From NCBI GenBank assembly GCA_002388885.1, contig DGNI01000017.1, forward strand, positions 1-11,748: DNA of 11,748 nt, given 5' to 3'. Position 1 is the first letter of the stretch, and every line of letters starts with the position of its first letter. The translations under genes were made by a program, and so were the position numbers. Under the pieces are notes generated by a model that saw only the letters and a program-made list of their open reading frames with translations, was not told where the DNA came from and made no database searches. This DNA comes from Parvularculaceae bacterium UBA4496. Lineage in GTDB: Bacteria; Pseudomonadota; Alphaproteobacteria; Caulobacterales; Parvularculaceae. Shown one piece after another: positions 7,108-11,748 of this stretch.

Positions 7108-8658
7108 ATGACCCAACGAGAAATTCTTAATCCTCCTGTTATCGCCGACCTGATTTGGGAACAGGCGCAGCAGCGTCCGGACCAGGTTGGTCTGATATTC
7201 GAGGGCGCCGAGTTCACCTATGCACGGATGAATGCGCGTTCCAACAAGGCTGCGCAGGCGTTTCTTGATATGGGGATCAGGCCTGGCGACCGCATTTGCT
7301 GGCTGGCGCGCAATGTCTCGACATTCTGGGACGCGCTTTTCGGTGCGGCGAAGATCGGCGCCGTGATGACGCCGATCAACTGGCGGTTGGCGCCGTTGGA
7401 GGTCGATCAGATTCTAACCGATGCAAACCCGGCGTTATTCGTCGCCGAACGCGCTTTTCTGAATGCGCTGGATGGTATCGAAGGGCGGCCGGAATGCACC
7501 ACCATGGTTTTGCATGAAGGCGGCGAAGGATGTTTCGATACGCTGATCGACAAACACGAAGATGTTGAGCCGGAATACAGTCCGACTTCCAACGACGTGC
7601 TGGTTCAGCTCTACACCAGCGGCACAACCGGTCTTCCTAAAGGGGTGATCCTGCCCAATCGTTGTTATTACGAAGTTGGCGAAGCTGGCCGCTTGGCGGA
7701 TGTTCTTGTGCCGCATTCGGATGATGAAACAGCGCTGCATGCGTTGCCGCATTTCCATGTCGCCGGCGTAAATTTTGGCCTGATGGCTATCGCGCGCAGC
7801 GTTCCCATTATCCAGCACAGGCAGTTCGATCCGGCGGCGGTTGTGAAAGAAGCGCAAGGCAACGTCCCGCTTAACTCGTTTCTGGTGCCGGCAATGATCA
7901 TGATGATCCTGGAAGCAGCGAAGACGGCGAATGCGTCACTGCATCAGTTTGTCGAAGTCAGTTATGGTGCAGCGCCAATGCCGGAGCCGCTTCTCAACGC
8001 GGCAATGGCTGCCATGCCCAATGCACGTTTCACACAGTTTTACGGCATGACGGAAACGACCGGCGGCGTAACGCTCTTGAAGCATCCGGACCATGCCCCG
8101 GGGATGAAGCAGCGGGTTTCCGCCGGCAAGGCCCTGCCGGGATGTGACGTGAAAATCTGTGACCCCACCACCGGCGCAGACCTGCCGCAAGGGTCAACCG
8201 GGGAAGTGGTTGTGCGATCAAAATTTGTCATGGACAGTTACTGGGGTAAGCCGGAAGCCACACAAGAAGTAGTCAAGAATGGATGGTATTGGTCTGGGGA
8301 CGCCGGATATCTTGATGAAAACGGGTTTCTCTATGTTGTTGACCGAATCAAAGACATGATCATATCAGGCGGCGAAAATATTTATCCGGCGGAGATCGAA
8401 CAGGTGTTGTCGAAGCATCCCGGCATTGCTGAGGTCGCGGTCATCGGCGCGCCGGATGAGAAGTGGGGCGAAGTCGTGAAGGTCGTGGCCGTGAAACGAG
8501 CGGGCGCTACAATTGACGAAGCGGGCGTCACTGATTTTCTCAAAGGGAAAATCGCTGATTTCAAGCTGCCCAAAGAGGTAAGCTTTATTGACATGCTGCC
8601 GCGAAACCCCTCGGGGAAAGTGCTGAAAACGGAGTTGAGACGGTCCGATTCGGGGTAA
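7108..8658 (+). CDS. AMP-forming acyl-CoA synthetase (fatty acid-CoA ligase type)
   Basis: From the ATG at 7108 this is a 516-residue adenylate-forming enzyme that activates a carboxylic acid through an acyl-AMP to its CoA thioester. Motifs in order are [11 protein letters not shown] (169-179, ATP phosphate loop), [10 protein letters not shown] (near 311), [35 protein letters not shown] (hinge and core motif, near 412-431), and [12 protein letters not shown] with catalytic Lys504 near the C-terminus. The overall form resembles medium- or long-chain fatty acyl-CoA synthetases, but chain length cannot be read from sequence. The frame is open to a TTG at 7078, which has GAGG 5 nt upstream and would add 10 residues. 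The ATG has only a weak GAAG. I prefer ATG, with real doubt. The gene is divergent from the flavoenzyme gene and appears monocistronic. Confidence 0.93.
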   Translation: MTQREILNPPVIADLIWEQAQQRPDQVGLIFEGAEFTYARMNARSNKAAQAFLDMGIRPGDRICWLARNVSTFWDALFGAAKIGAVMTPINWRLAPLEVDQILTDANPALFVAERAFLNALDGIEGRPECTTMVLHEGGEGCFDTLIDKHEDVEPEYSPTSNDVLVQLYTSGTTGLPKGVILPNRCYYEVGEAGRLADVLVPHSDDETALHALPHFHVAGVNFGLMAIARSVPIIQHRQFDPAAVVKEAQGNVPLNSFLVPAMIMMILEAAKTANASLHQFVEVSYGAAPMPEPLLNAAMAAMPNARFTQFYGMTETTGGVTLLKHPDHAPGMKQRVSAGKALPGCDVKICDPTTGADLPQGSTGEVVVRSKFVMDSYWGKPEATQEVVKNGWYWSGDAGYLDENGFLYVVDRIKDMIISGGENIYPAEIEQVLSKHPGIAEVAVIGAPDEKWGEVVKVVAVKRAGATIDEAGVTDFLKGKIADFKLPKEVSFIDMLPRNPSGKVLKTELRRSDSG

Positions 8659-8716
8659 TTTAGGCGAAAACAGATATGCAAAATTCGCGCCAATAGCTCA
8701 TATTTTGCAGCCTAAA
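8659..8716 (+). promoter_or_regulatory. bipartite inverted repeat after the acyl-CoA synthetase stop
   Basis: TTTAGGC (8659-8665) pairs with GCCTAAA (8710-8716), and TGCAAAAT (8677-8684) pairs with ATTTTGCA (8702-8709). Both stems are perfect. They stack on the 3' side, with an 11-nt bulge on the 5' side and a 17-nt loop. The structure begins directly after the stop codon. No U-run follows it, so it may be a 3'-end stabiliser, a weak terminator, or part of the leader of the next gene. Confidence 0.4.
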
Positions 8717-8870
8717 AGTTATAAACCGAGTAATGCCGCACTTTTGGGTAGCGAAAGTTGTTTCAACGTAACGACAAGATATCCCCTCATGACGAATTTG
8801 ACCGGAAGTTCTTTTCTTAAGCTTAAAAGTCAGTAAACTGCCAATATTAGAGCCTTTCTAGGGGGAAACT
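8717..8870 (+). promoter_or_regulatory. AT-rich leader of the VPLPA-CTERM gene with palindrome and strong RBS
   Basis: This non-coding stretch is visibly richer in A and T than the flanking genes. It contains the perfect 10-nt palindrome TTAAGCTTAA (8817-8826), a TTGACC at 8798-8803 that could be a -35 box although no good -10 is found at the right distance, and the purine-rich AGGGGGA (8860-8866) ending 4 nt before the ATG. The promoter itself cannot be placed with confidence. The palindrome is a plausible operator. Confidence 0.35.
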
Positions 8871-9611
8871 ATGAAATCGCTCATGACGGCGCCTTTGGCG
8901 CTCTGCGTTCTGCTATTTGCGAGTGCACACGCTGCGCCGATGTCGATCGGCGGAGTTAATTTTGATACCGATAATGCTGCATCGACTGTGCTGTGGGCGC
9001 AGGGCGGTGTTTTTTCAGGACTGCCCGGAAACCGTCGCGAAGCATGTGTTGATGTTACCAACACCGCATCTACGGTTGGCGCCAATGGCGTTAACTGCAG
9101 AGCAGACGAAGTGGCCGGTTTTAATCTCGATGAAGCCATTGAGCTGGATGACAACGATCCACAGACTCCTGATGGGCCGGATGTTCTCGCCCTTCATTTT
9201 GATCGTCAGCTTGCCAACGGTGATGGTATCGATCTTCTCGTCTTCGAATCCGACAACCAGGCGGACGAGCCGACCATCACGATTATTCTAAATGGTATGC
9301 AGTTGGTAGGAACGTCGCTTGGCGACATTGAAGTCGACGGCGATGAGTACCACGTCTGGGGCTTTGATTTCTCGGATATGCCTCTCGAGATTGCGATGGG
9401 CGCAGCTATTGGTGAACCAATCTACGTTCAGACGGTTCGTGTTGGCGATGGTCCAGATGGCAGAGTAATCGGCTCAGCTGATATTGCCGCAGTTGTCGGG
9501 GTAAATTTTATCGAAGATATGCCGGAGATTCCGCTGCCTGCAGCGGCCTGGATATTCATTGCCGGATTATCTGGCCTTGGATTCGCTTCGAAGCGAAAAA
9601 AGCGTTCTTAG
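8871..9611 (+). CDS. secreted VPLPA-CTERM sorting-domain protein, function unknown
   Basis: The protein has 246 residues. Residues 1-21 form a Sec signal peptide with a likely cut after SAHA at 21/22. The C-terminal 28 residues are a sorting signal: EIPLPAAAW at 219-227, a hydrophobic segment to about 239, and the basic tail KRKKRS. This is the VPLPA type of the PEP-CTERM class, processed in other bacteria by an exosortase and anchored or released at the surface. The mature part is acidic and rich in Asp, with LDDNDPQTPDGPD and GDGIDLLVFESDNQ. It is probably a beta-rich domain; the LLVFE strand recalls other CTERM surface proteins. Cys59 and Cys76 could form a disulfide. The start has a strong AGGGGGA. 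No exosortase gene is in the window. The function is not recognised. Confidence 0.85.
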   Translation: MKSLMTAPLALCVLLFASAHAAPMSIGGVNFDTDNAASTVLWAQGGVFSGLPGNRREACVDVTNTASTVGANGVNCRADEVAGFNLDEAIELDDNDPQTPDGPDVLALHFDRQLANGDGIDLLVFESDNQADEPTITIILNGMQLVGTSLGDIEVDGDEYHVWGFDFSDMPLEIAMGAAIGEPIYVQTVRVGDGPDGRVIGSADIAAVVGVNFIEDMPEIPLPAAAWIFIAGLSGLGFASKRKKRS

Positions 9612-9637
9612 TACCAGTTGCATTTGAACCGCAAACT

Positions 9638-9672
9638 GGCCTGCTGCGTTTGATGCGTAGCGGGCCTTTTTT
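9638..9672 (+). terminator. rho-independent terminator of the VPLPA-CTERM gene
   Basis: An 11-bp stem, GGCCTGCTGCG (9638-9648) with CGTAGCGGGCC (9656-9666), contains two G-U pairs. It has a 7-nt loop and is followed directly by six T (9667-9672). It starts 26 nt after the stop codon and points only in the plus direction, since no U-run would follow it on the minus strand. A second inverted repeat, CCAGTT (9614-9619) and AACTGG (9634-9639), overlaps its first two bases. Confidence 0.9.
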
Positions 9673-9677
9673 GTGGT

Positions 9678-10853
9678 CTATAGTCCCATTTGCCGAGCGG
9701 CCAGATCATTCATGATCTCTTCAGAGCCTCCGCCAATCGCCATGACGCGCACCTCGCGATAAATCCGTTCCACCCTGCATCCGCGCATGAAGCCGCCGCC
9801 GCCAAGAATTTGCATGGCTTCGCGAGCGCAGAATTCCATAGTGCGCGTCGCCTGAACTTTTAGAAGGCAGAGATCAGCCACCGGGGAGGCCCCGTTATTT
9901 ACCTGCCAGGCGCAGTAATCGAGATAGGTTTGCGAGGCATTGGTCTGACGAAGCATTTCGGCGAGTTTGTGTCTGATCACCTGATGTTTAGCGAGCGGTT
10001 TGCCGAATGTCTGGCGTTCAAGCGCCCAGGCGCCGGCATCCTCGATGCACACCCGCGCGAAGGCGATCGCCTGCGCAGCCATGGAAAGCCGCTCCATATT
10101 GAAATTGGCGACAATGCCGGCGAAGCCAGCATTTTCCTGGCCGATCAGGTTCTCGGTAGGCACGGCGACGTCGTCGAAATGAATGTTTGCGGTGTCCGAC
10201 ATCCACCAGCCCATTTTCTTGAGCGGTGTTCGCGTGACGCCAGTCCGGTCCGCCTCGATCAGCAGGAAGGAAAGACCGCCGGCGCCGTCTCCGCCTGTAC
10301 GCACAGCAACCGTCAGGTAATCGGCGCGGCAGCCGGTGGTGATGAATGTCTTCTCGCCATTGACGATATACCGGCTGCCTTCACGAACAGCCTTTGTTTT
10401 TATGCTTGCAACATCGGAACCGCCGGACGGCTCGGTGATGCAAAGGGCGATCAGCTTGTCGCCGGACAGTACTCCCGGCACGATGCGCTGTTTCAAGTCA
10501 TCCGACCCTAACCTGATGACAGGGGGTAATCCGATGCCGTGCGTCATCAGCCCGGCGCAAAGTCCGCCGGCGCCGGCGCGCGCCAGTTCTTCCGACGAGA
10601 TCAGCGAATGAAAAATATCTACGTCCTCGCTGACGCCGCCATACTCTTCCGGATAGCCTAGCCCGATGAGACCGATGTCCGCTGCTTTCCTGTGTAGGTC
10701 GCGCGGGAATGCGCCAGCCTCGTCCCAGTCATTCACATGGGGCATGATCTCGCGATCAACAAAAGTTCTGACGGTTTTGCGCCACGCCTCATGGCCGTCA
10801 TTGAGATGCGGCGAGGCGAGACGTGTTGCGTCAAAGGAAAGCGGGTTGGTCAT
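9678..10853 (-). CDS. acyl-CoA dehydrogenase family protein
   Basis: This is an FAD enzyme of 391 residues with the full family fold. The helical N-terminal domain includes LGYPEEYGG. ALCITEPSGGSDVASIKT (136-153) and YIVNGEKTFITTG (162-174) form the beta domain that contacts FAD and substrate. The C-terminal helical domain includes ERQTFGKPLAKHQVIRHKLAEM and AMQILGGGGFMRG. It introduces the alpha,beta double bond in an acyl-CoA and passes electrons to ETF. The final motif reads MAIGGGSEEIM, so the catalytic Glu of the common YEGT motif (as in MCAD) is replaced by Gly. Glu254 in NMERLSMAA aligns with the alternative base of isovaleryl-CoA dehydrogenase. This favours a branched-chain or long-chain-like subgroup, although the substrate is not known. 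The ribosome binding site is weak. Confidence 0.93.
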   Translation of the reverse strand: MTNPLSFDATRLASPHLNDGHEAWRKTVRTFVDREIMPHVNDWDEAGAFPRDLHRKAADIGLIGLGYPEEYGGVSEDVDIFHSLISSEELARAGAGGLCAGLMTHGIGLPPVIRLGSDDLKQRIVPGVLSGDKLIALCITEPSGGSDVASIKTKAVREGSRYIVNGEKTFITTGCRADYLTVAVRTGGDGAGGLSFLLIEADRTGVTRTPLKKMGWWMSDTANIHFDDVAVPTENLIGQENAGFAGIVANFNMERLSMAAQAIAFARVCIEDAGAWALERQTFGKPLAKHQVIRHKLAEMLRQTNASQTYLDYCAWQVNNGASPVADLCLLKVQATRTMEFCAREAMQILGGGGFMRGCRVERIYREVRVMAIGGGSEEIMNDLAARQMGL

Positions 10854-10875
10854 GGCGCAAGACTGTCTTCCCGAA

Positions 10876-10904
10876 TTGAGGTGACGTCAACGCGCCGCTA
10901 CACT
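10876..10904 (+). promoter_or_regulatory. candidate sigma-70-type promoter with a palindrome in the spacer (GST gene)
   Basis: TTGAGG (10876-10881) and TACACT (10899-10904) are exactly 17 nt apart, and each matches 4 of 6 consensus bases. Transcription would begin near 10911, about 16 nt before the ATG at 10927. The perfect 8-nt palindrome TGACGTCA (10882-10889) lies directly after the -35 box, a suitable place for a repressor or activator. The gap is divergent, so the palindrome could also affect the acyl-CoA dehydrogenase gene. Confidence 0.4.
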
Positions 10905-10926
10905 CCGCGGAAATTGTGAGGCGTAA

Positions 10927-11532
10927 ATGAAACTTTATCACTGTCAGAATGCGCGGTCTTTGCGCTGCGTCTGGGCGCTCGAAGAATTGGGGCTCGATTA
11001 CGAGCTTGTGACGCTTCAGTTCCCGCCGCGCGTCTTTGACAAGGACTACAAGGACGTGAACCCGCTTGGCACGGTGCCGTGCCTGATCGATGGCGATGTG
11101 AAGATGACCGAGAGCGCCGGGATCTGCGAATATCTGGGCGTCAAATACGGGCCGACGCCGCTCGCCGTGACACCGGATGAGCCCGAATACGGCGTTTATC
11201 TAAACTGGCTGCACCGGTCGGATGCGACGCTGTTATTTCCGCAAACGCTGGTGTTTCGATACTCGGCGCTGGAGCCGGAGGGCCGCCGCCAACCGCAAGT
11301 GGTTGAGGACTACAGAAAATGGTTTCTGGGCCGCTGGCGTTCGGTCGAGGAGGCGTTGGAAACCCGCGACTACCTCTGCGCGGGCCGCTTCACCATGGCG
11401 GATATTTGCGTCGGCTATGCGCTCCACTTCGCCAATGTATTGGGCATAGAGGAAGCTATGACGCCGAATGCGAAAGAGTGGTGGGGGCGGTTGATAGAGA
11501 GGGACGGATATAAAACCGCTGCAAAAAAATAG
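10927..11532 (+). CDS. glutathione S-transferase family protein
   Basis: The protein has 201 residues with a thioredoxin-fold N-terminal domain (1-75) and an all-helical C-terminal domain. The N-terminus KLYHCQNARSLRCVWALEEL matches the start of bacterial GSTs. NPLGTVPCLID carries the cis-Pro51 of the glutathione site, and MTESAGICEYL holds the Glu62-Ser63 pair that binds the glutathione gamma-glutamyl group. FTMADICVGYAL near 156 is the N-capping motif of the C-terminal domain. Candidate catalytic residues are Cys6 and Ser11, and which is used cannot be decided here. The second substrate is unknown. The ATG at 10927 has GAGG at 10918-10921. The stop is 4 nt from the end of the convergent thioesterase gene. 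Confidence 0.92.
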   Translation: MKLYHCQNARSLRCVWALEELGLDYELVTLQFPPRVFDKDYKDVNPLGTVPCLIDGDVKMTESAGICEYLGVKYGPTPLAVTPDEPEYGVYLNWLHRSDATLLFPQTLVFRYSALEPEGRRQPQVVEDYRKWFLGRWRSVEEALETRDYLCAGRFTMADICVGYALHFANVLGIEEAMTPNAKEWWGRLIERDGYKTAAKK

Positions 11533-11536
11533 CCGG

Positions 11537-11748
11537 CTAGTTCTTCGGCCACAGCACCATTTGGGTGCAACGAAAAAGCGCAATGGTTTTGCCCGTTTCG
11601 CGATGCTTGACGGTCGCGTCCCAAAGTTGCGTCGTGCGGCCGAGATGCGCAGCCTCCGCCCGGCATTCGATAACGCCTTCGCGTGCGGTGCCCAGAAAGT
11701 TTGATTTCAATTCAATGGTGGTAAATCCGCTTGCGCCTTGCGGCAGGG
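11537..11748 (-). CDS. PaaI-type hotdog thioesterase (C-terminal part only)
   Basis: The gene enters from beyond the right edge. Its last 69 codons are visible and end with TAG at 11537-11539. The peptide contains TTIELKSNFLGTAREGVIEC followed by AAHLGRTTQLWDATV and GKTIALFRCTQMVLWPKN. The ELKSNFL segment and the GRTTQLWDATV strand are typical of the second half of PaaI/YdiI-like hotdog acyl-CoA thioesterases (4HBT superfamily), which hydrolyse acyl- or aryl-CoA esters. The N-terminal half with its active-site region is outside the window, so subfamily and substrate stay open. It is convergent with the GST gene. Confidence 0.82.
   Translation of the reverse strand, partial: LPQGASGFTTIELKSNFLGTAREGVIECRAEAAHLGRTTQLWDATVKHRETGKTIALFRCTQMVLWPKN

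Noticed and set aside
7435..7857. 140-codon antisense frame within the acyl-CoA synthetase
   Set aside because: It is a shadow of the coding strand, without a ribosome binding site or recognisable domain.
8717..8870. Sigma-54 promoter before the VPLPA-CTERM gene, as known for some PEP-CTERM genes
   Set aside because: No TGGCAC-N5-TTGC-like element with correct GG/GC spacing is present.
9614..9639. Antiterminator-like hairpin overlapping the terminator
   Set aside because: The 6-bp arms share only two bases with the terminator, the loop is 14 nt, and it lies after the stop codon with no gene downstream on that strand for it to control.
9930..10511. 193-codon open frame opposite the acyl-CoA dehydrogenase
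   Set aside because: It lies entirely inside a well-supported gene on the other strand and shows no family motif.
1..11748. CRISPR array, tRNA, rRNA, insertion sequence, toxin-antitoxin or defence genes
   Set aside because: I looked through both strands and found no direct repeat array, RNA gene fold, transposase or related protein motif.

Overview
The window reads as an ordinary, densely coded chromosomal segment of a bacterium with moderately high GC. It is most likely an alphaproteobacterium. The reasons are the gene order sufC-sufD-sufS-sufT(DUF59)-sufA, the tight gene packing, and a secreted protein ending in a VPLPA-type CTERM sorting signal. The lineage below class level cannot be told from the sequence alone. 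I saw no rRNA, tRNA, CRISPR array, transposase, integrase or phage gene.

Layout. (1) Positions 1-3337, plus strand: the 3' part of a suf iron-sulfur cluster assembly operon. It holds the tail of sufC, then sufD, sufS, sufT and sufA, with gaps of 1-9 nt or an 8-nt overlap. (2) Positions 3350-3415: a dispersed-type inverted repeat. It is followed by a small TfoX N-terminal-domain gene whose ribosome binding site lies just past the repeat edge. (3) Positions 3792-6978, minus strand: a probable three-gene transcription unit of a nitronate monooxygenase-family flavoenzyme, pyruvate kinase and a dienelactone hydrolase-family protein. Two adjacent hairpins lie between the first two genes, and one of them covers the pyruvate kinase start codon. 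(4) Positions 7108-8658, plus strand: an AMP-forming acyl-CoA synthetase with a structured leader and an ambiguous start. (5) Positions 8659-9672: an AT-richer island with a 212-nt structured leader, a secreted VPLPA-CTERM protein of unknown function, and a strong intrinsic terminator. (6) Positions 9678-11748: an acyl-CoA dehydrogenase (minus), a divergent glutathione S-transferase-like gene (plus), and the 3' end of a hotdog thioesterase (minus).

How the genes fit together. The suf genes form one assembly line. SufS mobilises sulfur from cysteine, the SufBCD scaffold builds the cluster, and SufA and SufT help deliver or mature it. The remainder is acyl-CoA and central carbon metabolism: acyl-CoA activation, alpha,beta-dehydrogenation, thioester hydrolysis, a flavin oxidoreductase and pyruvate kinase. 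This is common housekeeping or catabolic content and not an obvious dedicated pathway.

I did not find a clear new multi-gene system. The parts most worth a second look are the pyruvate kinase leader, the acyl-CoA synthetase leader, and the secreted VPLPA-CTERM gene with its upstream inverted repeats.
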